From JALHOM01 sp964444225 (GTDB lineage: Bacteria; Patescibacteriota; Saccharimonadia; Saccharimonadales; 2-12-FULL-41-12), in assembly GCA_964444225.1 (NCBI GenBank), contig CAYUFM010000006.1, positions 1-49,695 on the forward strand: a DNA stretch of 49,695 nt. The letters are read 5' to 3'. The notes below the pieces were generated by a model that searched no databases, was not told where the DNA came from, and saw only the letters and a list, made by a program, of their open reading frames with translations. This document shows, piece by piece, positions 8,079 through 17,184 of this stretch. Every line of letters starts with the position of its first letter. Positions within the stretch are counted from its first letter, which is position 1. The position numbers and the translations under genes were made by a program.

Positions 8079-11000
8079 ATGTTAACAACTATCAAACAAA
8101 GTAAACGTCTTACGCCATTTTTAATGGCGCTTTTATTTTTAGGCTTACAAGTAGTAAGCACGCTCTCTTTGGCAATAATAAATAGTCCTTCTGCTTTGGC
8201 TGCCAATAATATTAGTGTATCTACTCACCAGGGTCAGTTAAACCCTGCTGGCTCATATACTAGTGGAAATATAACTACTTACACTGAGCTCGATAAAATA
8301 AATTTTAGATTCAATCTTAGCTCTGATGCAGCTGCTTCGGGCAAAATGCAGGTAGAATTTACTTCTAATGACACGGGGTGTCTATTCTTTGACGGCTCAC
8401 TTGCCCTAGGTACAAAAACTGGGGGGTCGGCATTAACAAGTGTTACCGGAACTGCGCCAACTGTTACTTTAGACGGTCCAGCCACTAATAACGGTGCTGA
8501 CTGGGTCCAGAAACTAAATGTTAATTTTGCTGGCGTAGGCAGTGCAACAGTCAACTACTATCTTACTCTTACTAATGAAGCAGGTGAGTGCAGCAGTGGA
8601 TCTCCTCAGCATTCAAGACTAGCTAACGTAGCCGGGGCAGAAGGTGGAGACTTCAAAAATATTGGTCAACAAAATGTTCCAATTCCTTCTAACCAAATCA
8701 TTGAACTGCCAGAGATTTTTGTAGAAAAGTGGGTTGATACTAATGCAGACGGTCAGGTTGATCGCAAGGCTGCTGCAGGGGAATGGAGCTTCTCGCTTGA
8801 TGGAGCTACTCCCGTACCAACCGATTCAAATGGTAATGTTGTTTTTAGCAATGTTTCACCAAATGGTGACCATGTAGTTACAGAAGTTAATGGACCGGCC
8901 GGGCAAATTTTCTTAAATGGTTCTGGTACAAATTGTAAGTTTAACGGATCTACTGCCACCGCTACTGTAAGTTCGGGCACCACTTCAGTGGATGCCACTT
9001 GTGTGTTTAATAATGGTACAGCTCCTGGCTCTATTACTATAGTTAAGAATTCGGTCCAAGATAATCCACAGGATTTCAACTTTACATCAAATATACTGGG
9101 TTATAGCTCATTCAAGCTTGATGATGAGGCTGGCACTTCAACCGATGGAGTTTCAGAATCTATTACCTTTAATAACTTGACTCCCGGAACATATAATTTT
9201 GCAGAACTAGCAACAGAGGGGTGGTACCTCGAAGGTATAAGTTGTCCCAATATTAATGAAACAGATGATGTTAGCGCTGGCACACTATCATTAACGATAG
9301 CAGCAGGCCAAAACATCACGTGTACATTCGAGAACCGTCAGTATGGAACTGTCACAGTTGATAAAGTTACTTTACCTGCCAACGATCCAACACTGTTTAG
9401 CGTAACTATCAGTGGTAGCGGTGATGTTGTAGGGGATAAAACTCGCAATTTGAGCACAACTCAAAGTGTTTCATACCAGGTAAAACATGGTACGTATAAT
9501 GTAGTTGAAGCAGATATAGCTGGCTGGAGTGAAGATTTTAGCGATTGCGCTGGGCTTCAAGTAAGTTCAACAGAATTGAATGCTCAATGTACAATAACTA
9601 ACACCAAACTTTCAAAACTGACTTTCATAAAAGATGCTCTACCAAATAGCGCACAAGATTTTACATTTTCTGCAACAGGTAGCGGTATAGATACTTTTGT
9701 TCTTGATGATGACTCTGATTCAGTTAAGTCAAACACTCAGGTCTTCAATGGACTTATGCCTGGTGCCTACACAGTTGAAGAAAACCCTGTAGAGGGATGG
9801 GACTTAGCAAGCATAAATTGTGCCGGTTCTGGCGCAAGTTACCAAACAGACGGCAGTCTCGTGTCTGTAAGACTTTCTGCAGGACAGGACATAACTTGCA
9901 CATTCACCAATACTCAACGCGGATCTATATCTGGCTATAAGTTTGAAGATCTAAACGGCAATGGAGTTTGGGACTCCGGAGAAACAGTTTTATCCAACTG
10001 GAGTATTTGGATCGATATAAACAATGACGGCGATTATGATGAGGGTATTGATATCCTAACTCTTACACTTGATGATGGAACATACTTGTTCGACAGCATC
10101 AGCGCTGGCACATACTCTGTTTTTGAAATATTGACCGACGGTTGGCAGCAAACATTACAGCCAGATGATGTGGTGTTAGAGTATGGTGAAAACCAAGAAA
10201 ATGTGAACTTTGGTAATTTTGAAAAAGCTATGCTGAGTGGATTCAAGTTTAACGACCGTAATGGCAATGCATCACAAGACGAAGGTGAAGAAAAAATGTC
10301 AGGTTGGACAATTAACTTGATGTATGACGGCGATGATGAAGACAGCTTGTTCGATGATCTGTACGAATCTACTCAAACTAATAGCGACGGAAATTATAGT
10401 TTTAGTAAAGTTGCTATGGGTAGTTATGAAGTGTGTGAAGTCCAGCAAGCAGGTTGGGTACAAACAGCCCCACTAAATAATGGCTGTCACTTAGTAGAAG
10501 TTAACCAGTCGGGCCAAGAAACAACTGACTTATATTTCGGTAATCAGGGCAGGGGCAGGATTACTGTAGTAAAAGAGGTGTATCCTTACAATGATCCTCA
10601 AGACTTCAACTTTAGTATTAGCTCATATGAAGATGAGGAATGTTATTACGAAATAGCTTTGCTTGAGCAGAGTGAATGCTATGAGGTGCTTAACTACGTG
10701 TCCGATAGTTCAGAATTTACTTTGGATGATGATCAAGACGAGACTCTTTCTAATACGGAAGTTACCGAACTCATTCCAGGGCAATATGTTGTGAGTGAAG
10801 AATCTACAGAGGGCTGGGATCTTGTGGACTCTTATTGCCAGGAGAATAAACAAGAAGGTGGTTACGAGGGAGCCTCTCAGACCAATGGTCACATCGTTAC
10901 TGTCTATCCGGGCAGTGATATCACATGCTACTTTACCAATGTAAAACATGGCAAGATAACAATTGTCAAAGACGCTCGTCCTGATAGTGACCAAGAATTT

Positions 11001-11900
11001 ACTTTTTCTCACAATTTTGAAGGCAAAGCCAGTGAAGACTTTAGTCTAGTTGATGACGGCCAAAACCCAGATACCGCAAGCAAGACATTTGATGTACGAC
11101 CAGGCGAATACGGCATCAATGAATATAAGCAAGAAAACTGGCGCAAAGCAGACTTTAGTTGTGATAATGAAGAAGTCTATGAAGACAGTGATCTTAGAAG
11201 CATTGATCTAGTGCAGACCCTTGATAGTTATGAGAATATGTTTGACGAAAGTATTTACGTTATGCCTGGTCAACATGTCACATGTACTTTTGTTAATGAA
11301 GCTACTCTAGCTTTCCTCACAAAAACCAATAACAAACCAAACCCTACAGTAGTGGGCGATGAAGTAACTTATACACTTCAACTTCGTGTGCCAGAGCAGG
11401 CTGCAACGGTCTTTGACACTACAGTAATTGATCTACCACCAGAAAACTTTGAATACATACCAGGCTCTTGGACAGCAAATTCAAATGTGCGCGGCGACTT
11501 AAAGGCTGCAAACATAACAACTGAGCCTACGTATGCTTCGCCTGGAACGTGGCAACTTGGCAACGTTGTGGGTGGAGAAGTGATCACGCTGACCTATCTT
11601 GCGAATATTTTAAGCATCGTTACACCAGGTGCATATCCAGACATTGCATTTGTAGCGGGAATTGACCAAGACGAGCAAGAAGTATTAGGAAATGTGACTA
11701 CCGCTGATACGCCTTTTGTAGGAACAACTGTTGCTGTGATTAATCCTAGTGCTGGCAAAATTTTTACACCTGCACAACTAGCTAACACAGGAAGAAGCCT
11801 TAGCTTGCTCAACGCAATCGTGCCGACGCTATTAATAGGTTTGACACTTCTAGCTTATCGACGTTCTAGACAGTATCCAAAGAAAGGAGGCCAACTATGA
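8079..11900 (+). CDS. large cell-surface adhesin-like protein with SdrD-B/Cna-B-type repeats and LANTG anchor
   Basis: This secreted, wall-anchored protein has 1273 residues from ATG 8079, chosen because AGGGAGG lies 5 nt upstream. A signal peptide at about residues 10-40 ends near SALAANN. Next come a beta-rich domain and several prealbumin-like modules with a recurring pattern (ITIVK ... FTFS ... FxLDDD ... PGxYxVxE ... GWxL ... ITCTFxN). Two SdrD-B-type domains follow (SGYKFEDLNGNGVWDSGE and SGFKFNDRNGNASQDEGEE, Ca-binding-like). Then come a DUF11-type domain and a tail with LANTG, a hydrophobic segment and YRRSRQ, typical of a sortase substrate. No sortase lies in the window. The stop overlaps the next gene by 4 bp (ATGA), so the two are translationally coupled. 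It likely mediates attachment to a host cell or surface. Confidence 0.85.
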   Translation: MLTTIKQSKRLTPFLMALLFLGLQVVSTLSLAIINSPSALAANNISVSTHQGQLNPAGSYTSGNITTYTELDKINFRFNLSSDAAASGKMQVEFTSNDTGCLFFDGSLALGTKTGGSALTSVTGTAPTVTLDGPATNNGADWVQKLNVNFAGVGSATVNYYLTLTNEAGECSSGSPQHSRLANVAGAEGGDFKNIGQQNVPIPSNQIIELPEIFVEKWVDTNADGQVDRKAAAGEWSFSLDGATPVPTDSNGNVVFSNVSPNGDHVVTEVNGPAGQIFLNGSGTNCKFNGSTATATVSSGTTSVDATCVFNNGTAPGSITIVKNSVQDNPQDFNFTSNILGYSSFKLDDEAGTSTDGVSESITFNNLTPGTYNFAELATEGWYLEGISCPNINETDDVSAGTLSLTIAAGQNITCTFENRQYGTVTVDKVTLPANDPTLFSVTISGSGDVVGDKTRNLSTTQSVSYQVKHGTYNVVEADIAGWSEDFSDCAGLQVSSTELNAQCTITNTKLSKLTFIKDALPNSAQDFTFSATGSGIDTFVLDDDSDSVKSNTQVFNGLMPGAYTVEENPVEGWDLASINCAGSGASYQTDGSLVSVRLSAGQDITCTFTNTQRGSISGYKFEDLNGNGVWDSGETVLSNWSIWIDINNDGDYDEGIDILTLTLDDGTYLFDSISAGTYSVFEILTDGWQQTLQPDDVVLEYGENQENVNFGNFEKAMLSGFKFNDRNGNASQDEGEEKMSGWTINLMYDGDDEDSLFDDLYESTQTNSDGNYSFSKVAMGSYEVCEVQQAGWVQTAPLNNGCHLVEVNQSGQETTDLYFGNQGRGRITVVKEVYPYNDPQDFNFSISSYEDEECYYEIALLEQSECYEVLNYVSDSSEFTLDDDQDETLSNTEVTELIPGQYVVSEESTEGWDLVDSYCQENKQEGGYEGASQTNGHIVTVYPGSDITCYFTNVKHGKITIVKDARPDSDQEFTFSHNFEGKASEDFSLVDDGQNPDTASKTFDVRPGEYGINEYKQENWRKADFSCDNEEVYEDSDLRSIDLVQTLDSYENMFDESIYVMPGQHVTCTFVNEATLAFLTKTNNKPNPTVVGDEVTYTLQLRVPEQAATVFDTTVIDLPPENFEYIPGSWTANSNVRGDLKAANITTEPTYASPGTWQLGNVVGGEVITLTYLANILSIVTPGAYPDIAFVAGIDQDEQEVLGNVTTADTPFVGTTVAVINPSAGKIFTPAQLANTGRSLSLLNAIVPTLLIGLTLLAYRRSRQYPKKGGQL

Positions 11901-12844
11901 GTCGCTTAACTAAAGGCCTTATCGCCATCGCTTTTATAGCAGGTATATCAATTGTAAACGTAGGCACAGCCCTAGGGCTTGGTGCCTGGAAGATAGACAT
12001 TGCGGCTCCCGGCAGTATAATTAACAGCCGTCAATTCAATGTTGAGTTTACGACCTTATCTACTAGTCCAAGTGATGCAATAAGCGTAGATCTTTTTCAA
12101 AACGGTGTTGCTGTAAGTACTGAGTCAACCACAGCTCCTTATGGAGGCTCTGGTGACTTTGCAGTAACTGTTCCGGCAGATGGAGCTTACCAATTTTTTG
12201 TACGTGGCACAAACGGGGCAGAGACCAAAGATTCTGTAACTAAAGTAGTAACTGTCGATACAGTTGCTACAAGCTCGCCGGTTTACGGCACTGTTACTCG
12301 TAATGGCAATGTCTATACCATAACATTCACTTCTCCTAGTGATAGTGATGTTGCAGAGGTCAGGTTGTTTAGTTCTACCTCTAGTAACTTTACTGCAAAT
12401 GCATCAACCCAAGTTGGCGCAGTTAATATCACTCCTGGTCAACCTGCTAGCATTACCTATACTGCACCCGATGGAGCTAATCGTTTTCATGCAGTTCAGG
12501 CCTTTGACTCTGCTGGTAACGGTTCTAACTTAGTTGGTGATCCAAATGTAGTAGTAACTCAAGGTATCGGTGTGCCTGGAGGTGGCGTAAATGTTGGTGG
12601 TCAGGCAGCGACGACAGTCGGACAAGCTGCTCAGGGCGCTAATGACGATAACGGTGGTCAGACAAATGCTTCTGGCAATTCTACCGATGACAAGAATGGT
12701 GATGCTCTAGGCGAGGCAGACAAAAAAGACAACGACAACACAGACTCAGTAGTTGCATGGGTTATAATCGGCTCAGCTGCCGTAGCTATCTTGGCTTACG
12801 CAAATCGCAGTAAACTTGCAAAGATTTTCAAGCGAGATAACTAG
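11897..12844 (+). CDS. secreted, C-terminally membrane-anchored Ig-like surface protein
   Basis: This 315-residue protein has a signal peptide (to about residue 28), two beta-sandwich-like segments rich in Ser/Thr/Val (a pattern of Ig/Big-type domains), and a Gly/Asn/Asp-rich linker at about 215-275. A single hydrophobic segment (VVAWVIIGSAAVAILAYA) precedes a basic cytoplasmic tail (NRSKLAKIFKRDN). There is no LPXTG-like motif, so it is held by the membrane segment. AGGAGG lies just before the start, inside the end of the adhesin gene, and the genes overlap by 4 bp. It probably works with the adhesin at the surface. The exact function is unknown. Confidence 0.75.
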   Translation: MSRLTKGLIAIAFIAGISIVNVGTALGLGAWKIDIAAPGSIINSRQFNVEFTTLSTSPSDAISVDLFQNGVAVSTESTTAPYGGSGDFAVTVPADGAYQFFVRGTNGAETKDSVTKVVTVDTVATSSPVYGTVTRNGNVYTITFTSPSDSDVAEVRLFSSTSSNFTANASTQVGAVNITPGQPASITYTAPDGANRFHAVQAFDSAGNGSNLVGDPNVVVTQGIGVPGGGVNVGGQAATTVGQAAQGANDDNGGQTNASGNSTDDKNGDALGEADKKDNDNTDSVVAWVIIGSAAVAILAYANRSKLAKIFKRDN

Positions 12845-12875
12845 TAGTCTTTGCCTAATACTATTGACCAACTAT

Positions 12876-12923
12876 AACTAAAAACCTTATCCTAATGGTG
12901 TAACCAAGGAAAGGTTTTTAGTT
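12876..12923 (+). promoter_or_regulatory. long hairpin enclosing the ribosome binding site of the next gene
   Basis: AACTAAAAACCTT (12876-12888) pairs perfectly over 13 bp with AAGGTTTTTAGTT (12911-12923), ending two bases before the ATG at 12925. AAGGA at 12906-12910 sits in the loop next to the stem. The structure could either occlude the start or bring the distant SD close to it. On the + strand no T-run follows, so it is not a simple terminator. Confidence 0.5.
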
Positions 12924-12924
12924 T

Positions 12925-13602
12925 ATGACAAAATCATTAAAATTAACAAAGATTAGCATCATTATTGCTTCAGTGTTTTTGGCTGTTTTTATGTTGGCTA
13001 CAAACATAAGAACTGCAACAGCAGAATCTGGCTCTGAATCTACACTCAGTACAGATGAAAGAGCAGAAATCGAAGAAAGAAAAGCAGAGCGTCTAGCAGA
13101 ACAGCAAAAAAAGACGGAAGAACGCAAGAAAGAGCTAGAAGCTAAGCGTGCTGAGCTAGAAGCGAAGCAGCAGGAAAACAAGGAAAAGCTTACAGAAAAG
13201 CGCTTGGAACAATGCAAAAAAGTTGAATCACGAATTAATGAAAATATGCAGAGAATTGCCGACCGCAAGACTAAGCAAGTCGAAGTTTTTAATAAAATAG
13301 CTGATCGAACAATGGCTTTTTATGAAGAAAATGGCCTTTCACTCGAAAACTACGATGCACTAGTTAGTGATGTAGTAGCAAAACGAGGGCTAGCTGAAGC
13401 CGAAATCGAGAACCTAAAAAGTGCAACAATAGACTTTAAATGTGATACCGAAAATCCATTGAAGGTTTCTGATGCATTTAAGCAAGCCAGAGAAAGCTTG
13501 GTAAGCACAATGAAAGAATACAAGACTTCAGTAAAGAACTTAATTGTTGGAGTTAAATCTGTTGCGCCAAGCGATGACAGCCCAGAAGGTGAGGCGCGAT
13601 AA
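12925..13602 (+). CDS. secreted coiled-coil protein
   Basis: This 225-residue protein has an N-terminal signal or membrane segment (IIIASVFLAVFMLATNI) with cleavage plausible after TATA. A highly charged Glu/Lys/Arg coiled coil covers about residues 40-110 (repeated ERKAER, EELEAKR-like heptads), followed by a helical C-terminal half with two Cys residues. I cannot assign a function. It overlaps the next gene by one base (TAATG), and a 13-bp hairpin precedes it. It follows the adhesin operon, so a structural role at the envelope is plausible inference. Confidence 0.7.
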   Translation: MTKSLKLTKISIIIASVFLAVFMLATNIRTATAESGSESTLSTDERAEIEERKAERLAEQQKKTEERKKELEAKRAELEAKQQENKEKLTEKRLEQCKKVESRINENMQRIADRKTKQVEVFNKIADRTMAFYEENGLSLENYDALVSDVVAKRGLAEAEIENLKSATIDFKCDTENPLKVSDAFKQARESLVSTMKEYKTSVKNLIVGVKSVAPSDDSPEGEAR

Positions 13603-13886
13603 TGAAAAATTCTAAAGGATTTGCTCTATTTGAAATGATAATCATTATTGCTGTTTTTGGTATTATTGGCTTTGCTGGTTATATGGTTTATGATCGAACA
13701 CAGGACAAAAAAAGTGCGACGAATACTTCTCAAACACCAGCTACCGAGAAGAGTAACGATGTTGCTGAAGCGCCTGTAGTTAAAAAAGCAGCTGATTTAA
13801 ATACAGCAGAGAATACTCTGGACGCAACTAACGTAGAATCCAGTGAAGGCGAGACTCAACTAAACCAAGATTTATCATCACTTTAA
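13602..13886 (+). CDS. type IV pilin-like small protein
   Basis: This 94-residue protein starts MKNSKGFALFEMIIIIAVFG. This is a prepilin-type leader: short basic leader, Gly then Phe at the peptidase site, Glu at position +5, then a hydrophobic helix. After the helix come a KK-rich stretch and a low-complexity Ser/Thr/Glu/Asn tail with no pilin beta domain. It may be a pseudopilin or a tether made by the type IV pilus pathway. It is joined to the preceding coiled-coil gene by a one-base overlap and followed by a strong terminator. Confidence 0.7.
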   Translation: MKNSKGFALFEMIIIIAVFGIIGFAGYMVYDRTQDKKSATNTSQTPATEKSNDVAEAPVVKKAADLNTAENTLDATNVESSEGETQLNQDLSSL

Positions 13887-13900
13887 AAAAATAGATAATT

Positions 13901-13930
13901 AAAAAACCGATCAGATCTGATCGGTTTTTT
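13901..13930. terminator. intrinsic terminator, bidirectional
   Basis: AAAAAACCGATCA and TGATCGGTTTTTT form a perfect 13-bp stem with a GATC loop. It ends the surface operon on the + strand and can end the tRNA-His transcript on the minus strand. Confidence 0.9.
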
Positions 13931-13933
13931 AAT

Positions 13934-14011
13934 TGGGGTGGCTAATGGGACTTGAACCCACGGCCTACGGAACCACAACCCGTCGCTCTAACCAACTGAG
14001 CTATAGCCACC
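13934..14011 (-). tRNA. tRNA-His (GTG)
   Basis: A cloverleaf is readable on the minus strand, with anticodon GTG in loop TTGTGGT. The acceptor 5' end GGTGGCTA includes the extra G-1 typical of tRNA-His, facing C73. CCA is encoded. Confidence 0.95.
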
Positions 14012-14074
14012 AATAACAGGGGTAATTGTACACTAATTTTTGCCAATAAGCAACGAAGGGACAACTATGTATGT

Positions 14075-15058
14075 TTAGCTCTCTAAAAAGTCTCCATGAA
14101 TAAGCCCGGTCGATTTAAGTCTTTTGCGGCCAGCCTTATAACTCTCTATTGTTTCATTTAGCTCTAAAATGACCTCACTTATCTTTGTGGGGCTGGCATC
14201 TTCTAGTCTTGTTATGCAAAAAGTTGTAGAAATTGCAGAACTCACACTTCCATCAATTAAGCTAACAGTATCGATCACGATACCGTCCTTATTGATTTTT
14301 TTGTCACTGACAGTCTTACGAATGGGCCTGTAGCTTGCTCGAGTATTTGAAAAAGCCCTCTCTAGTCGCTTCTTTTCGTTAGTAAGATCTGGCTTTTTTT
14401 GTCTAGTTTGGTTTTGAGTGTTAGGCATAAAACTAATTACCAAAAACTCATCACCTCCTAGTCTAGTTATAACATCATGCATTTTGTTCGCCGAAACTGC
14501 TTGTTTAATCTGGGTATGGTGTTCGGAAATAGTAGGAAGAGGAGAGTCCGCCGGTAAGTCTTCGCCGTCAGCGCCTCCATTCCGTCGAAATGACTCTTTT
14601 AGTACGTCGGTAATACTTTTTAAAGCTGTATCGCCACCTTGTTGACCACCTAGATCATTATGTTGGCCAAGCTTATCAAGATCAAATAAAGAAATTTGAA
14701 GAGACCAACCTTCATTGTTTATTGTATCTAGTGTTCCGTCTTGATCTAGCTCTTCCATGAGTTTAGTGAAGGCTTGGGGGATCAACGTTTCGGTCACTGC
14801 ATCTCTTGAGATTTCATCCTGATCTTTTATTATGTTGCGTTGTGCGCCGATCTCTTGCTTCATTGCAACTATAGCCATTTTTTGACTACACATAAACGCT
14901 TGAGCTGCGCTGTCCGCACTAATTTCTGGAAATGGACAGCCGTCTTGCCCGGGTTTACAGGCTATTTGACCACAAGGATACGCAATTTCATCCAAAATTG
15001 ATGGATTTGCTCCTAGGGCTTCGGCCTGTTGTCTCGGGTTGAATTGTTCGTCTGACAT
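14075..15058 (-). CDS. GGDEF-domain protein (candidate diguanylate cyclase) with Cys-rich N-terminus
   Basis: This 327-residue soluble protein has a GGDEF domain that would make cyclic di-GMP from two GTP. The signature GGDEF is intact at residues 201-205 (RLGGDEFLVI), and the metal/GTP region FDLDKLGQHND is at about 125-135. An unusual Ser/Pro/Asp-rich insert of about 35 residues lies between the two. The N-terminus has four Cys (29, 34, 41, 57) spaced like a metal or redox site. No transmembrane segment or receiver domain is seen. A perfect 9-bp inverted repeat lies about 80 bp upstream. Activity is inferred from the intact motif. Confidence 0.8.
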   Translation of the reverse strand: MSDEQFNPRQQAEALGANPSILDEIAYPCGQIACKPGQDGCPFPEISADSAAQAFMCSQKMAIVAMKQEIGAQRNIIKDQDEISRDAVTETLIPQAFTKLMEELDQDGTLDTINNEGWSLQISLFDLDKLGQHNDLGGQQGGDTALKSITDVLKESFRRNGGADGEDLPADSPLPTISEHHTQIKQAVSANKMHDVITRLGGDEFLVISFMPNTQNQTRQKKPDLTNEKKRLERAFSNTRASYRPIRKTVSDKKINKDGIVIDTVSLIDGSVSSAISTTFCITRLEDASPTKISEVILELNETIESYKAGRKRLKSTGLIHGDFLES

Positions 15059-15135
15059 ATTATCACTTTCTTAAACTAATTTTGGCTTAAGACTTGTTTT
15101 TGTTATCTTAAAGCCGTGGGTTCGCTACTAGCTCT

Positions 15136-15168
15136 GTTTATCTCAAGCGACCAGATTGCGAGATAAAC
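15136..15168. promoter_or_regulatory. inverted repeat upstream of the GGDEF gene
   Basis: GTTTATCTC (15136-15144) and GAGATAAAC (15160-15168) form a perfect 9-bp inverted repeat with a 15-nt loop. It may be a protein-binding site or RNA hairpin controlling the GGDEF gene. It has no T-run of a terminator. Confidence 0.4.
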
Positions 15169-15248
15169 TTCTTCGCTGACTTAAATTGTTAACACTAATA
15201 ATATTAGCATAAAAGTTATAAAATGTCAATATGTATGTATAATATTGT

Positions 15249-15845
15249 CTAACGGCCCTGCATAACGTCTAGCATTACGCCTTGGGCAACTAAGGTTTTC
15301 CACCCGAGCTTATCAAGGAGTGAATCATCTATAATTGTTAGCTCGTAGTGGTCCCTAAACCTCGTGGTTTTAGTGTACAAAGCAAGAATCTCTTTGGACT
15401 CTGGATTAATAAAGCTAAAGTGGTATTTAAAGATAAAAGGTATATCGTTAGCGTAAGGAATAAATTCCCAAAGACGTCTAAAAATTGCCAGTCCTTTGCT
15501 TTTTTCTTGCACTAGAGCAACTAGTTTTTCGTTGCCATCCATAAGTTCATAGGTACTTCGTAGCAAAGAAGATTTAAAGCTCTTTTTAATTACGCCAATT
15601 TGTCGATTATTTTCATCTTTTATAAAAAACCTACCATGTATGTCCATGATCTTTTCTGCTTCGACACTAAAAACGGGGTTTTGTTTTGATTCTTCTTTAA
15701 AAAACTGAACTTGCTCACGCATTGTAAAACGTTTTTGCTCGGCGAATGCTACCAGTAGGCCTTTATCAGAGCCAGTATCTGGATCATGAACCGTGTAGCG
15801 GTTTACGAGAGCAGTTAATTTTTGTTCTATTATAAATTTTTTCAT
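15249..15845 (-). CDS. LURP-one-related / YxjI-like protein
   Basis: This 198-residue protein has the tubby-like fold pattern of the LURP-one-related family: an early strand with FTMREQ, then FSVEAEKIMDIHGRFFIKDE, GVIKKSFKSSLLRSTYEL, and a hydrophobic C-terminal helix. Members resemble phospholipid scramblases and bind lipids or DNA, but the exact role of bacterial members is not settled. AAAGGA stands just before the ATG. The gene lies directly downstream of tRNA-Arg on the same strand, so it may share its transcript. Confidence 0.65.
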   Translation of the reverse strand: MKKFIIEQKLTALVNRYTVHDPDTGSDKGLLVAFAEQKRFTMREQVQFFKEESKQNPVFSVEAEKIMDIHGRFFIKDENNRQIGVIKKSFKSSLLRSTYELMDGNEKLVALVQEKSKGLAIFRRLWEFIPYANDIPFIFKYHFSFINPESKEILALYTKTTRFRDHYELTIIDDSLLDKLGWKTLVAQGVMLDVMQGR

Positions 15846-15862
15846 GAATTCCTTTTTAAAAT

Positions 15863-15939
15863 TGGTACCCCCGGTAGGACTCGAACCTACGACCTTGACG
15901 TTAGAACCGTCTTGCTCTAATCCACTGAGCTACGGGAGC
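15863..15939 (-). tRNA. tRNA-Arg (TCT)
   Basis: A minus-strand cloverleaf has anticodon TCT in loop GTTCTAA, acceptor GCTCCCG/CGGGGGT, discriminator A and encoded CCA. It lies 7 bp from tRNA-Gly and is probably co-transcribed with it. Confidence 0.95.
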
Positions 15940-15946
15940 TTGAGTT

Positions 15947-16021
15947 TGGTGCGGGTGGCGGGAGTCTAACCCGCGTCGCCTGCTTGGAAGGCAGGAATAA
16001 TAAACGTTATACCACACCCGC
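15947..16021 (-). tRNA. tRNA-Gly (TCC)
   Basis: A minus-strand cloverleaf has anticodon TCC in loop CTTCCAA, acceptor GCGGGTG with matching CACCCGC, and encoded CCA. It is upstream of tRNA-Arg in the same orientation. Confidence 0.95.
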
Positions 16022-16075
16022 ATGATTTAACAGGGGTAAGTATAGCACATTATTCGCAGGTGTGGAACTTGTAAG

Positions 16076-17098
16076 CTAGTATCCACCAGTTATCGCTACT
16101 AATAACCCTATCAGAGAGAAGATAATACCTATTATCCAAAAACGCATCGTCACCTTAGTTTTTTCCCATCCACTGGCTTCTAGGTGGTGATGAAGGGGTG
16201 CTGCAATGAATATTCGTTTGCCAAAAAGTTTTTTTGAAAAAATTTGCAGTAGCGTAGAGCCGGCTTCTGCGACAAAAACAACACCTATTATTGGTAGTAA
16301 AAACAGAGTATCTGTCATCATAGCCACAACTCCTAGCGAGGTACCCATAGCAAATGATCCTACATCCCCCATAAAGAATCTAGCAGGTGGTATGTTAAAC
16401 CAAATATATGTCAACAATGCTCCTGTAATCGTAAAACAAAAGCCTGAGATACCGTAGTTGCCTTGCAAAAAGGCAATAATACCAAAGGTTGTGTAAGAAC
16501 TGAGCAGTAAACCACCTGCTAAGCCGTCAAGTCCATCGCTTATATTTACTGCGTTGGCGGTACTGACTACCGCTAGGATAAATAGCGGTATCAACATTAG
16601 CCCAAGTTCAAATTCGCCAACAATTGGCAGATGAATGCTGGTGTAGCCTAGTTTGAAATAAAAGAACCATGCACCTATGCCTGCAACTAGCGAAATCAGG
16701 CCGAATTTTACAGGAGCTCTTAGTCCAGCTACACCCAGGCCAGAGCCTCGTACATTTATCATATCGTCGAGGAGTCCGACTATCGCACCGCCAACCAAGG
16801 CAGCTACAGGAAGCCAAGTTTGTTCGCGGCTGAGGTTGAAGATCACGGTAACTATGGCTACGGCTAGAACAATGATTATCCCGGCCATGGTTGGAACTCG
16901 ACGTTTTCTGGTGCTGAGTTTGCTTATTACTTCTAATTTTTCACCGGTTACGGATGTGGTTCGTTTTTTCTTCCACCAGCCATATTTGTAGGCGTACTTT
17001 GTATAGAGGGGCGTTATTAGCATCGCTAGCGAAAAGCCCATAAAACACAAAAGTAGAATTGTTGTGAGTTCTGTAGTAAATTGACCGATATCTATCAT
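16076..17098 (-). CDS. mraY: phospho-N-acetylmuramoyl-pentapeptide transferase
   Basis: MraY transfers phospho-MurNAc-pentapeptide to undecaprenyl phosphate, making lipid I at the inner face of the membrane. The 340-residue length and about ten hydrophobic segments fit the family. Diagnostic motifs are present: GLLDDMINV, NAVNISDGLDGLAGG, FFMGDVGSFAMG and the HHHLEASGW loop with the catalytic Asp/His set. It stands alone here, away from murD, murB and murI, unlike the usual dcw cluster. No convincing ribosome binding site is seen. Confidence 0.95.
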   Translation of the reverse strand: MIDIGQFTTELTTILLLCFMGFSLAMLITPLYTKYAYKYGWWKKKRTTSVTGEKLEVISKLSTRKRRVPTMAGIIIVLAVAIVTVIFNLSREQTWLPVAALVGGAIVGLLDDMINVRGSGLGVAGLRAPVKFGLISLVAGIGAWFFYFKLGYTSIHLPIVGEFELGLMLIPLFILAVVSTANAVNISDGLDGLAGGLLLSSYTTFGIIAFLQGNYGISGFCFTITGALLTYIWFNIPPARFFMGDVGSFAMGTSLGVVAMMTDTLFLLPIIGVVFVAEAGSTLLQIFSKKLFGKRIFIAAPLHHHLEASGWEKTKVTMRFWIIGIIFSLIGLLVAITGGY

Positions 17099-17184
17099 AT
17101 TGATTTATTTTTAGGACAATGCAAAATTGCAAAAGTCCTATATAATTGCACTGTGATTAATTGTAACAGAAATACTACAGATAT

